Source of the DNA: Progne subis subis
Taxonomy: Eukaryota > Chordata > Aves > Passeriformes > Hirundinidae
Assembly: GCA_022316685.1 (NCBI GenBank)
Contig: JAKJHU010000062.1
Location: forward strand, 1,523,001-1,587,000
Direction of reading: 5' to 3'
Length of the DNA stretch: 64,000 nt
The position numbers and the translations under genes were made by a program. The notes beneath the pieces were generated by a model, which was given only the letters and a program-made list of their open reading frames with translations, was not told where the DNA came from and searched no databases. Shown here one piece after another: positions 28,000 to 40,200 of the stretch. The number at the start of each line of letters is the position of its first letter. Positions within the stretch are counted from its first letter, which is position 1.

Positions 28000-28950
28000 T
28001 TACTGTACATATTATACACCACTGCAAATCCTATGTGGAAAATAAATGCGGGGCAAATTTGTAGGTGACCTTCTAGTTTTACATGTCACACCAGACATAA
28101 TGGGTTTTTACTCAAATAAGTGTTTTGTTTGAAATTAGTGGCTGGCGGCCTGATTTAGTTCTCAATGAAGGCGCAAATAAAGTCACACTCTCAAAAGGCA
28201 GACTTTGTAAGTCATTCCTCATCAGGCTTCAGAAAGATGCCTTTTAGAAAATGGAAGGGTTTTGAAAGGGAACGCAGAGGAGGCGAAATCATTAATAAAT
28301 TACAAGGAGGAGAGAGAGAACCAAAACACGAGACTGCAGAAGAGTTATAAAGGAAACCTGATCACGATGAGTGCAGAGCCTGTCAGAGACAGGCGGCGGA
28401 TAGGAGGAGCTGCAGCCAGACTGGAGCATTGCACAGGCACTGCTCCCTGCCCGCTGCACTGCCTCAGAGACAGACATCCTCTGCGCCTGGCTTGGCTGGC
28501 TGCTGGGGCCATTGATAACCACATGAAACCTGGGAAGTTGAAGGCAGCTGAGTGCTCTCAGGACGGCTAGGAGTGGGATGGAGTCAGGCTGTCTGTCCAC
28601 TGCAACCCACGGTGTGAGCACCCAGGGTTTAATCTAAACCAGGGGCTTATGGCTGCGAGTATATCACTGTATTGGCGTATCATATTGACTTTCTGATAAT
28701 GTTCTAAGCCAGTCGGGTAAGAAAGAGAAAGTGCCACCGGGTACAAATTGTGGCATCAATTCTCTGCCAGACTGATCAATTGAATTTATATATTACCTCC
28801 AGCTACAGTACTTAAAATCTATAGTTTCGCTCCCTCCAGTGCACAGCTCGCAGTTTAAGTAATTGCAAATACAAATGAATTTTAAAAGGATTTAGCAGGC
28901 TTTAAATTAAAAATGTGTGAACATTGTTATTTTAAGAACTCTAAATTATT
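28000..28950. promoter_or_regulatory. Candidate conserved non-coding block
   Basis: Roughly 950 bases almost free of simple repeats, unlike both flanks. It has a central GC-richer part (about 28370-28560) and AT-rich parts with POU/homeodomain-like words, for example aattgcaaatacaaatgaat at 28861-28880. Opposing frames of 102 and 109 codons overlap near 28.26-28.62 kb, and neither shows a domain. The texture fits a cluster of enhancers in a gene desert; this is inference. Confidence 0.28.
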
Positions 28951-29846
28951 TACTAATATAACCCAGCTGATTTCACTTTTCTCTTCTTTTTGTCTTAGCT
29001 TGATTTTTTTGATCCCTGGAGCCTCAGCGGAGCTTAACATACCAATAAACCGCAAACAGTAGAATAATGCTCTGTTTTACCTAACTAAAAGAAGTCTTCA
29101 AATTCAGCCTACAGAATAACAGGCTGCAAGATGTCAGCAGTACAAGGACTTGTTAAATCCTGCATTAGAAATGGGCAAGTTGCCAAGAGACATAAACGTG
29201 GAGCTGACAAAGTAAGAGCCTGAGCTCAAAAAGTTGAGAAAGTGTTTAGGGGGATCTGTTTTACACAGGTACCAAGATGATGCAACGAGGTGACAGGGCT
29301 ACAAAAAATACCTATAATCAGAGTCCTTCCAGGTATTGTGCTGACACATACTTGCTGAGCCTCATTTACCTTAATCCAACATTGCAGCTGTTTTCTGTTT
29401 TAATCACATCTCAAGATACAAGATGAGTGTCAAATCAAAAGAATAAATTAGGTCATTTGAACTTGTGCTAAGACAGTGAGCATCCCCTTGCATTTCTCCA
29501 CGTTTTCTGACTTCAGACTATTAGTTGTAAAAATTATTTATAAACTCCTTCAGAGACAACAAGTAAGAGATTTGATGCAATAAAAAGCATCTGCATACAG
29601 AAATAATGACACATGACTTCAGTTTGCCTACTTAACAGAATCAGATCCAGTGCTGCATCATGGTTTATGCCTCCCTTACATGCCCCTACTGATAATAAGG
29701 ATAATCTGTAAGAAAACCCAGAAAATTCATCTGCAATATTAGGTTCCCAGTTTACAAAGGTACTGTCTATTTCCTGCACAGAAAACTATGATAAAATTCT
29801 GTTTTTCATCTTGCTGGGAAAAGGTATAGGTAACTCTATATGTTTG

Positions 29847-29848
<2 letters not shown>

Positions 29849-29890
<42 letters not shown>
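29849..29890. repeat. T42 homopolymer
   Basis: The longest mononucleotide run in the window, between atgtttgtc and gattcaattt. On the minus strand it reads as a poly(A) tail, but no retroposed body or flanking duplication is recognisable next to it. Length may be unreliable because of sequencing slippage. Confidence 0.95.
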
Positions 29891-29891
<1 letters not shown>

Positions 29892-32800
29892 ATTCAATTT
29901 GTTGAGTGAGAGAAAGAAACTGAAGCTAATGTATAAGGATTATAGTGCAGTACATAAAAATATAATGTTGGGGATTTGAAAATAATTGAAGAAATGCTAT
30001 TATTGTTTTGAAGGAAATAAAGTTATATTCTCATTATTGGGATAAATACACATTCACAAAATAAATGTTTGTCCTCATTACTAATGTTTATTTTATTGTT
30101 AAAGTTATGATATGAAGTAACTTGAGATTACTGTCTTCCCAAATTATGCTGAAGTCTTTATTCAGGTGTATCATCACAGTCAACAGTAGTCTAACTAGAA
30201 CCTGTCAAAATTACTTTTACAGTCAGCAGAAGTCCTGTTTTAAGACTTCTCTAATTGTGGTCTGTTTATTTTTAAAAATTCTGAGGTAGGAGGGATTTGC
30301 TTTTCCTACTGATGTTTATTCTTCGGAAGAAATCTTCCCACAAGTTCAGATTTAATTTAATAAGGAAAATAATTCTTGTCAGCATTGACTTCCCAAATTC
30401 ATCTAAATCACTCTAGAGACGACTTTGTTAGACATCATTAGCAGTTAGCACTTTCAGATATCCCATAAAAAATGGGATGCTTGTAATTCCACTTTGAGGA
30501 ATTGAGCATATGCAACAGATATAACACTCAGTATTACATTTGCCCCCAGATTCCCATTTACTTTGAATGTGGACAATGGATCTGGTGCTGAAAGAGAGGG
30601 AAATCCTATTACCTCACCAATGTTTCCATACTCTATCCTATATCACCGTCGCACGAAGTTTAGAGGGGCTGCTTTTTTCAACTTGCTGTCATCAGCTTTC
30701 TGTCTTGTTCTGCTTGCCAGGACTACGTCCCAAGGAGCAGTAAAAGGAATAGAAATACTCAGAATCTGCAAGACTGGCAGGAGAGAGTTAAGTGAATGCT
30801 TTTTAGGGCCTGGAGCCTCAAGTTTAGGGTTTGCTCTTGCTTTCCTGAGTGATTCCACCATGTGTGAGGAATACCTTTAAGGTTAATGGGATTCTGAAAT
30901 CAATAAAAATGACTTACTAATGGTTTGGGGAAGTTTTTGTACTACAGGGTGTGAATTTACAAGGTTGTTATCTATTCTGCAACAGTTCTCCCTTTCTGCA
31001 GTGAGGCAGCACTTTCAAAATTGAGTGAGGTATTCACATCAAGACTGAGAACAGGAAGGTACTGTGGGGTGCCTGCATGCTCTGGATTTTCACCCCAACC
31101 CAACTACTACTCACAGGGGTCCCACTGGGCACAAGTTAAAGTATGTGAGGCCAGTGCTGCATATTGTAGGACGACTTTTCATGATTTATAATGAGGTATC
31201 ACACTACAGAGACATGTCTGCAAATTTAAGTAAGTATCAATTCAAATAATTGAGACAGCCAATTTAAAAGATTTTACTGAAGGAATGAGCTTCAGGACAT
31301 CAGTTTGGGTTTTGTGTTCCCCAATACTCTGAGGTGGAATAACATCTCATTTTTTCCTATTAGTGCTCCTTGATATTAAGGAGACTTCAACTTGACCGTG
31401 GTTCTTGAAATATAGAGTAGAGCAACCCCCTGCTTCTAAATGAAGCTGCAATTGCACAGTGGATCCATCTCACAGACCAAACCAATGCAAAAAATTCAAA
31501 CAGCCCAGTGCTGTCCTGAAGAGGCAGCAACCAACAGAACTGTGTATTGCTGTCACTCTGCACTGTGGCAAAACCAGCTTGCACCAGAGAAAACGCTGCC
31601 CTCCTTAAATATATTGTTCTCCCTACCGACCGATTCCACCCTTATCTTTGTAAAACACAATATAGGTTAAAAGTGATGGCTTCATCTGGTTAACCTTCTG
31701 ATATGAGAACAATTCACCCTGCTTTACAGACTTTAAAATTCTCCTCCTTCTTTACCACAAGACTCATATCAGTATTGCTCCTTCAGTTGTAAAATAATTC
31801 ATCTGTGTTTTCCTTACAACAAAGAATTCATTCAGAGAAAATGTTGAGGAAGCAGCCTGATCTGTCTGGTATTAAAGACTTGTTTGACAAAACAAATTTG
31901 CAATAAACACTCAGAAAACAGGAGCCATGCCAGTTAGAATGATAGAAAATCATGTCGAAGAGATAAATGGATCATTAAAGAGAAGGTACTTGAATTTTCA
32001 TTACCGATTGCTACACAATCACTAAAGGTTTCTGAACTTGTCTGCCTTGTTGATCTTGTGTGCTCCTCCTACCTCTAACTATTATGCCTAATATCCATAT
32101 TTTCGCATACCTTTTGAAACCTATAGATTTCATCTTCTGAAGGTATCATTAAGAACTCTTTGTAACTATCAGAATACATGAATTTTGATATGCATTGGCC
32201 TGAGCAGTATAAAAATCTGTTTAGTGAGTAATAATGTGAACATCATACCTAATGATTCAGAACCTGCACGACATAAGTGATGGTATTTTGGTGAACATAT
32301 GGATTTTAACTAGAGCTTGGCAGCACAGGACCCTTGTTTAGCTTGGGATGCTGAGGAAAATAAATCAGAGGGATGACTGAATTATCAGTTAGAATTTTTC
32401 CCTTTCTGTAGGCTTGTAAATGGAACAATACTGGAAGACAAGAGACCTAGAGATAAACAGGAAGTATCATTCCATTTCTCAGTTTCATTAGTGTCGTAAA
32501 ACTAGAAGAACAATTTCTGCTATGCACCTAATTCTTTCAGTGCAACAGAGGCTTAAATACTCAAGAGCCAGCTGCCATTAACTACTAGCCACCATAAACA
32601 CTGTCCAATTAACAGTAATTCTCTGGTGTTTGAGATTCAAGGTAAAACACAGATTCATTTTTAAGTGCAGAACTGGCACAATCTAGTCTTGCACAAAAGG
32701 ACAAGACAGACAATCACCAAGGTGTATATCTAGAAAGCTTTTACCTTTACAGTGAGTTTGCATTTCTAGTAAGTGGGTTTAAGTGGCAGCAAAACTTATA

Positions 32801-33173
32801 TCAACAGAGATGTCTCAATTTAATTAAGGCAAAATTTTCATGCAAATCAGTATCTTCTGTCATCATTATGAAAGAAGTAGGGAAAAAACAATATTCTCAA
32901 GCTGTTATTGGAAATTTTCCTGCCTAGAAGAGACCCTGCCTCCCTGGCCGCTAACCTCAAGCTCATGGCTCAGCTTAAGAAACAAAACAAATTACCAGAA
33001 GGTAATAGGAAACAAATTGATTCCCTAGACCAAAGCAAGCTGTAGTCTCCAGACACTCTCTTCTTACTATTTCCAGCTTTTAAAAGGGGTATTCCTACTT
33101 TTATCCAGTCAGTTATTTTCTTTTTACCTGTTTGTATCAGCCTGTGACAGAGATAACAGAGAGAAAGAACCAC

Positions 33174-33174
<1 letters not shown>

Positions 33175-33210
<36 letters not shown>
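33175..33210. repeat. A36 homopolymer
   Basis: Uninterrupted A run between gaaccacc and gaaggtaaat. No SINE body precedes it and no target-site duplication is visible. Confidence 0.95.
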
Positions 33211-33212
<2 letters not shown>

Positions 33213-34424
33213 AGGTAAATCTATGAAGTACAACTTTGCTTTTGAACCTTCTATGTAAAAACCTAAATGAATTGCAAAATCAGCCAGAGAAACATTGCAT
33301 ATATCATCAAAATCACATTAGATCAAAACACATTCAATTTTCCTCTCCTTTCTGGGAAAGAGAAGTTGTTGGGTTTTTTGTTTGTTTTTCTGAGTACTGG
33401 TTGCCTTATATTGTGTGAGAAGCTACAATAAATCAACATTATCAGTAGAACCAAAAATATCCTCTGTGATAGTAGTTGATCTTCAGATAGAATATTGGCA
33501 TTAGAGCAAATAATAATATACAACCTACAGGAGACAGGAGAACTGGGAACATAAAAGCATTAGGTTTGACCATAAAACTTTGACATAAACTTTCTTTTCT
33601 TGCTAGCACTACGCTTTAGACCTTCAAGTGGGAGAAATGTAGGTGACAACAACTGAGGGGTGTGTGAGAGTCAGAGCTGGGCAGAAAGTGTCCTTGCATA
33701 GGAGTGCTTCTACTGTCACATCCAGGAGCTGATCATCATGTCCAAACCTCTGTCTGGGAGAGGAGGAAGTGCCAAGAAGGGGTGGGAGGCAGAGTAGAAC
33801 CCTTAACAATTGGCAACTCCTAGAATGCAGTGAAACTACACATAGAATGTATTTTGCATTGGGGAAAAAAAAATAAAAAAGCTATTGTCATTAAGGTGTC
33901 AGATAAATGATAACTCAGAAAATTAAACTACTATCCCCATAATTTTCTAAGGATCTTTATATTGCATCAAAGTGTAGAGCAGAAATGGCTGCCTCAAGAT
34001 GGTGGAAGATCGTTGCTATATATTCCCAAATTATAGCCAAAGATGTCAGTGGTATGATTTCCATTGGGCTTGCTCCTCTTCCAAACACATCTTGCACTGC
34101 AGCAGCCACTACAAGTATGAAAGATGGGTTTGGCATCATCACAAAGATATTTGCTTACTATTGAAAAGCAGAGACTTGTTAAGAGCCTTTAAAAAATTAG
34201 ACACAAGAAAGGAAAAGTCCCTAATACAAGAATAAAAATGACAAAGGAATTAGTTTTACTATGACTTTGCTCTAGAGCAATTTTGTACTCTATCAGCTTC
34301 AGGTAGACCACCTGCACAACGACAAGTAGATGAAGGTGGTCTTTAAGGGTCTTAGCTAGAAGAAGAAAAAAGAAATCTGGTGTTGCTGCCTAGCACATTT
34401 ATGTATTCTCCAGCTATAGATCCT

Positions 34425-34545
34425 GAAAGTGTTTATAAAGCTCCAGAAATATAATCGTCCCCATTTCATAGCCAAGGAAATTGAAAGGCAAAATTAAGTA
34501 GTTTGCTGAGGGCCACACAGTGAATCATTTGAAGAGCCCAGTTGT
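34425..34545 (-). repeat. MIR/CORE-SINE-like relic
   Basis: The plus strand reads like the reverse complement of MIR. The words cgtccccatttcatagcc (from about 34456), aattaagtagtttgctga (about 34492-34509) and ggccacacagt at 34511-34521 parallel the consensus blocks 'tccccattttacagat', 'ggttaagtaacttgccca' and 'ggtcacacagc' in the same order and spacing. This is the clearest MIR-like relic in the window. The flanks are decayed and no duplication is visible. Confidence 0.6.
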
Positions 34546-34785
34546 TACTGTAAATCTCCACACCTAGGCAATGATTATGCTGCTATGACTCAGACAAGAT
34601 ATTATTCTAGAACATCAATTGCTGCTGCATACATAACCAGTGTCGTACACCGACTCCCACACACCATTCTGTTCAGAGGCCTGCTGGACTTTTTAACTTG
34701 TCTCCATTTTGCTCTGCAAGAACAGAGGTGCTCTTCTGAATTCCCTCAGAAATTTCTTTTGAAAGGTGCATCCAGCTTTCTGTGA

Positions 34786-34809
34786 TTTTTTTTTTTTTTT
34801 TTTTTTTTT
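34786..34809. repeat. T24 homopolymer
   Basis: Uninterrupted T run followed by cccc. Low complexity only. Confidence 0.95.
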
Positions 34810-35038
34810 CCCCTAAAAGAGTTAAAAGGACTGTTTAAGGGTCTAACTTAATTTTGTCAGCTAACGGGCATCCATACTCTGCAAAACAGTCCCAAAAAAT
34901 GTGCTTTTTGAAGGGTAACTTTCCACAGCCACCCACAGCAGAATGGAGATACAAGTCTGGGAGATCCCAACAAACCTGCACTGACATCAAAATGCTGGAG
35001 CACAAAAGAATGTCATGATTTCCCAATGGCTACAGAGT

Positions 35039-35061
35039 AAAAAAAAAAAAAAAAAAAAAAA
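35039..35061. repeat. A23 homopolymer
   Basis: Uninterrupted A run after ctacagagt, about 230 bases downstream of the T24 run. The T24 and A23 runs in opposite sense could pair as a foldback, but the sequence between them shows no recognisable element. Confidence 0.95.
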
Positions 35062-35566
35062 TTAGAGAAGTAGATGGAACTCATTTGAGTTGTGGGCTAG
35101 TCCATCATTTGTAACTGTATGCCTTGAGGTGTACTGCTGCTGGTGCAGCTGTGTACTAGCTCACAAGAAGATGGGAGAAAAAAATTGTCTAAAATCCAAG
35201 CCAACTAGAAACTATTATAAGTGTGAGACCAAGTTAGCTACATTGTTTTCAATGTGATGAACGTTTATGAGTTCAGGTCTACTGCTGCCCTTTCCTCACA
35301 GCTGCCAACCTGGCTGAAGAGGAATACGGAGGTCAGGAAAGCTTGACTTGAGGATAGATGACTCCTTGATGATGCTGGAAAAGTGATCTGCTGTAAAACA
35401 CAACGGTCTGGCACTCCTCCAACTTCAGTTTTTCATCTGTGTGACTCAGGCAGGCTTGGTCAAACAGCAAGTGGGCATGTCTGAACTCCATCCACTATCA
35501 GAGATTTTGAACACCTGCTCTGGATAACATCTTAACCCATGCTGTACATACAAGTGTTCCAAAAAT

Positions 35567-35580
35567 TTTGTAGAGGGCGC
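35567..35580 (+). promoter_or_regulatory. CTCF-like motif
   Basis: The sequence tttgtagagggcgc matches the CTCF core consensus CCASYAGRKGGCRS at the last 11 of 14 positions by eye. It lies about 240 bases from the 3' end of the minus-strand CR1 relic. Occupancy is unknown. Confidence 0.3.
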
Positions 35581-35924
35581 TGTATTTGGTCTTAGGTTTT
35601 ATGAGTCCTCTGCTAACAGGAGCATCTACCTACATGAAGTACCTTCCACGCTAAGAAGCTGAATTCTACCACAGAACTGCTGCATTTTAGTAGTTAAATC
35701 CAGTCCCTCTGAAAGCATTGCCAAAAATTTCCTCCAGGAATTTGCTGAACCAAAACCCAAATGCTTGTTTGCTACATTTTTTTATTTCACAAATAATTTT
35801 CAAAAATATTTTCTCTATCATTTTCTTTACATAGATTTATAAATTCCGAGACTAGAAAAAAGTGATTGTCATAGTCAACCTTGACCACTGGGATGCATAG
35901 AGAATAGATTTTTCTTTTTCATAA

Positions 35925-35957
35925 GGACATCTCTTAGAGTCTCTTAGAGAGATGTCC
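35925..35957. repeat. Short inverted repeat inside CR1 relic
   Basis: A 10-bp arm ggacatctct (35925-35934) pairs perfectly with agagatgtcc (35948-35957) across a 13-base loop. The nonamer ctcttagag occurs twice (35931-35939 and 35941-35949), so a small tandem duplication may have generated the structure after CR1 insertion. Confidence 0.85.
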
Positions 35958-36687
35958 GATCTCATTTTAAACCTATGGCAAGTCTACTTCCTGTAGCAAA
36001 GTGTTTTAATATTCAATTATAAAAAGCCATATTTTTTGAAAGGTAGAATTTGTTGCATACATCTGAAAAGAGAAAAATAAAGCCTGGCCTGTCAGATCTC
36101 CTCTTCATCTTTTCACACAAGTATGTACACAGACCTATAAGATACATCACATCCTAAGGCTTGTTTGCCACTATCCAAAGCAGTGCAGTATTTATTCCAC
36201 ATTCTTCTTTGGCAGGCCCAAGAACTGGATACAGCCTTTCCAGCGTGGGGAGCAGCAATGAGGCTCAGCTCCCTCTTCCTGGTTTTAAGTTTAGTTTTAC
36301 CCACCACAGGTGGAACTGTGGGGAGATCTCATTTTGTGGTAATAATATATGAGAACCTTCCCAAGTTCTTTTCTGACTCAGTGTTTTCAGAGTGAAGCCC
36401 CCCCCCTAATTCTTCTTCCTAAATGATCTGCTTTGCAAATTTTGGCTGCATTTAAAGATATTTTGCTGGCTCTTGGCTGTTAACCAGGCAATTGAAATCA
36501 GTTTGTAAAATTCGATCATCATTCTCATAATAAAGACCATCAGCATCACCATGTTTGTATCAGCCCGAGGAATACTCTAAGGTATAAATAAAAGGGTTTA
36601 TGTTTGTTCAATAGGATTTGTTTTTGTATCAAATGGTGGGGAGAGGTTTTTCAATTAGCCTTCCAAAGTAGGAAAATTAAGTGCCTA

Positions 36688-37076
36688 ATGGTTGATGCCT
36701 CCATTTTCCACGTTTTTGGTAAACTGGATGGATTTAGCATTGTGGCTAGCTCCTTTGAGACTTCTGGGTCTAAAATAATCTAAGGCGGTTGATACGAATA
36801 TGTTGAATTTCTGCAGTCGCTGTCTTACCTCTTTCTTTGTTACAGATGGCAAACTTTCATTTCCATCCACAACATCATATGGGATGGATACATCCTCCTG
36901 TTTCATTCCAAGTGCAGAACAGAAATATTTATTAAACATTTCTGCCTTATCTGCGTCATTATTTATGATTTCCACCATCTGCATATTCAGTGGAATTATA
37001 TCTGACCTAAGATTCTTTTTGATGCTAAAATGTTTTCAATTTGCCTTCTTGTTGTTTTTAACCATATTGGCCAATG
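36688..37076 (-). pseudogene. Decayed CR1 ORF2 fragment (pre-RT linker)
   Basis: Minus-strand translation carries the linker that precedes the reverse transcriptase in CR1-like LINEs. In order it reads LANMVKNNKK, an in-frame stop (TGA at 37036-37038), KHFSIKKNLRSDIIPLN, then DKAEMFNKYFCSALG, then VTKKEVRQRLQKFN and a degraded PDG..PRVLKE-like stretch ending at a stop near 36685. The KAE.FN.YF and VT..EVR..L..LN spacings are diagnostic of the CR1 clade. The ORF2 product of the intact element is an endonuclease/reverse transcriptase that copies its own RNA at the target site. This copy has a stop, a lost catalytic core and no plausible start, so it is non-functional. A related LINE clade is the only serious alternative. 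Confidence 0.75.
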
Positions 37077-37290
37077 ATGTTTAACAGAGTTGTTAATTTT
37101 TTTTATCAGTTACTTATAAGTCTCAGTATATAACTTACGCCTGCTCTTCCCAATCTTGATACATCACCATTTTCTGGTTTTGCAGTACATTTTTGTGGCT
37201 TAATCAGGACATTTTGATTACTGTACATTTTCACGTGCGAGTTTATGTCCTTGAACAATTCCCAGTATTCATTAATACTTACTAATTAAA

Positions 37291-40200
37291 ATTTACGTTC
37301 CTGTTCAGTTATGCTAATGGATTCAAGCTTGGAAAAACCGGCTCCCTAAAACATCTAAGTATAACTACTTGGTGTCATATACAGTTCATACTTAAAGTAA
37401 ATATAATCATGTTGTTTAACAGTTCTTCCTGTTTGATTGTCACTGGTGGGAAATATTTATCTCTTTTTCCATCAAAATGATGTTCAATTTTGAACTTCCT
37501 TGTGCAAGATGAATCTCCACACTCTGAGATTAACTGCTACTATTTTTGAAAGCTCTAGGGAATTCTGGTGCTGGCAAAACAGAACCTTAGAAAATATTCC
37601 TCAGTTTAAACACTACTATGATAGATTTTTTTTTTTCTCCCCACACAGAAGGAAAAATAGTGAAAGAACAAGCTTTTCTCACCGTCTTTGTGGTTATTTT
37701 GTTGTTTTTGTTTACTGGGTTGTTTTGGTTTTTTTTCTCTGTAATGTACACAGGAATCTGTAATTATCTTTTTACTCAAAAGCACCAAGTTCCTGTTACT
37801 AGATTATTTTTGACTCTCTAACATGCAAAGCTTATTTGATGCAGTATCCCATCTCCAGTCCCACTTCCTTATTAACAGGGCTAAAAAAATTTAATCAATA
37901 TCTGTGAGACTCCAGCACTATGACACCTTACCAAGTTTCAGAAATATTAACAGTGTGACATTTCTTCACATATATTAATACTGCCTCTGCTCACCTATTA
38001 ACAAGGTGCTTGAAAGCTCGTTTAGCAATCCTTTTACAATCGAATATGTCCCTTATCACTTGGCTTCATAGCATGTCTGGTGGCCTGGTTGTAATTCACA
38101 TACACAGAGTACATATTTGCTGGAAATTTTTTATATTATTACTCAAATTCCCACTTAGTTTAAGACCCTTCTGGCAGTTTTTCATTGACTGGGATGGCTT
38201 TTGCTGAGATGGTCAACAGGATCAGATTTTCCCATCTCCCAGGTACGAAATAATCAACAGCCTGTCGGATGATACTTGACAAGGTACTAGTACCAGCCTA
38301 CATCCTCCTAGCTTAACTTTCACCTAGGCTTGACTTCAAACATTTCCACTTTGATCTAGAAAACCAGAAAAATGCCAGCTGTCCTTCTATGCCCTTGAAA
38401 TACCTGGCAGGCTCTTTCCAATATGTTGTCAAGAATGACTGCATGTCATTGCCCTGCAAAGGATGCTTTCATGGGCTTTTTCCAGATTCTCCTGGTCTGA
38501 ACTACGTTCAGTCCTCTTTATGAATGTTAAAAATTAACTGAATAAAGTTACACAAACAACATGGGGGAATAAAACCACCATCATTTATGGCAGGACATTG
38601 TTTAGCAGGTAAAATGATCAATTATAAATACATAAAGTATGTCATAATTGACATGTGAAACAGCTTGCAGGCAATTTGTAGACTGAAATACTTTGCCTAA
38701 ACTATTAATCAAGTAACTTCAACTGATGAACAAAAGAACTTAACTCTGCACTTGAATAATTTGCAAATAAGGAAAAAAGAAATAGATTTGTCAAATTAAT
38801 TATTCATTATAAGTAGTTGAACCAGACCTATCCCTTTTTATCATTTACACTCGTTTTAAATTCTTAAAGTGGTTTGGGAACCTTGAAGAGTAAAATTTGC
38901 TATAAATGCTTAATGCAGTGATCATTTATATACAGCATTGTAAACGTACAAACATACTTTACTTCCCACTGAATCAGGCAGTGGAGACCATGAGAGTGGT
39001 TACAATAGTTTTGACTCTCAAGAAAGAGGTAAAAGCCTGATACTCTGATATTTTTCAGGCTGACTGAAGAATGAGCTGGGTACCTGCAGTTTGAAGATTA
39101 CTGCTGCAATTGACCCTCTGGGCAGCTTAAGGAGCCCCTGGCAATGTGTCTCCACCAGGGCAAGCAGCCAACGCTGGCAGGGGTGCAATGGGCACAGACC
39201 TCAGGCTCCAGCAGGGGCCTGATTTCTAGAAATGCTCATCTGCAGCTCAGTGCTGAACGTCTTTGGCGGTTTGTTTCCTTTGGTTTGGTTTTAGCACAGT
39301 TAACTTTAGGAACTTTACAAGCTATGAACCTATCCAGTGATACTTGGCTCGCAAGGACAAATGGGTTCACTGAGGTGGTGTGAACACATTGCTTAGCATG
39401 ATTTAAGGTAGAACCTTTTTTTCCTAAAATCTCTGCCTTCTGAGAACTAGAATACCATCAAGCACATTGGAATAGCTCACAGTCTGGCATCCTTGCCCAC
39501 AGTGCCAACTCCATAGGCAATCCTACTGAAACCACCCAAAATCTTACACTTCAGGTATTAGTGCAATCAAAACTACTTGTTAAATTTAGAAGATTAAAGG
39601 TGTTTAGACACCTCAGTGACAAATATAATTTTGAAATCTGACAATGACTTAAATGACAAGAACAACCTAATACCATTTGCTTTTTCAGGTGGTTTGGAGC
39701 TTTGTTGTTGTTTGCTTGATTTTGTTTTTTACAGTACTGACATTTAACAGAGAGGCTCTGATTTTAACTCAGAGTAAATCTGACACAGAATCACCCAGAG
39801 GAAATAAATATAAAGTACTATGAGGTTGTGTTTACAATTACTTTTTTAAGCTCTTTCTGAATTAAATATGCCACATCTCTGCATCAGCTGTGTTATAGTA
39901 GGTAAGTAATGCACTTGATTCAAATGATTTTTAATGACCAAACCCCCTATATTTTAGGGTTGAACATCTGTTATCTATTCAGACAGTGAGTAGTCAAGTC
40001 AGTATTTGGGTGAATAATTTGCAAATTCAATGCATAGAAAATTTGGTACCAGCGCTAAGGTTAATTCATTTTTTCCTGGGATGTTTTGTAGCCAAATGGA
40101 ATCAAAATGTCCTCATACATTACTTCACACCCACCTATTTCTCTGAGAAAGTAAAGAGTGTTGGACAGTACTGAAGACTCTATAACAGGAACGGGATGAA

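Larger units (their letters stand above)
28951..34424. other. Intergenic DNA with the longest homopolymers
   Basis: AT-rich sequence holding T42 at 29849-29890 and A36 at 33175-33210. The frame of 105 codons at 30563-30880 is opposed by a 72-codon frame on the other strand and has no domain. No exon, RNA gene or recognisable transposon was found in this stretch. Confidence 0.65.
35820..37290 (-). mobile_element. CR1-type LINE relic, internally deleted
   Basis: On the minus strand this runs from the segment upstream of the reverse transcriptase (about 37290) to the CR1 3' end (about 35820). Read on the plus strand, 35845-36080 follows the antisense CR1 3' region: an attccgagactagaa start, tggcaagtctacttcctg at 35976-35993 and an attcaattat stretch near 36013. 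At 36222-36234 gaactggatacag is the antisense of the LEYC(V/I)QFW block near the C-terminus of CR1 ORF2. The N-terminal linker of the polymerase domain is kept at 36688-37076. Only about 400 bases separate these two coding parts where an intact CR1 would have well over 1 kb, so the catalytic palm with its FADD box has been lost. The 37080-37290 part is assigned with less certainty. It is dead and old. Confidence 0.72.

Noticed and set aside
34786..35061. Foldback element bounded by T24 and A23
   Set aside because: Only the homopolymers are complementary; the sequence inside shows no terminal repeats or transposon features.
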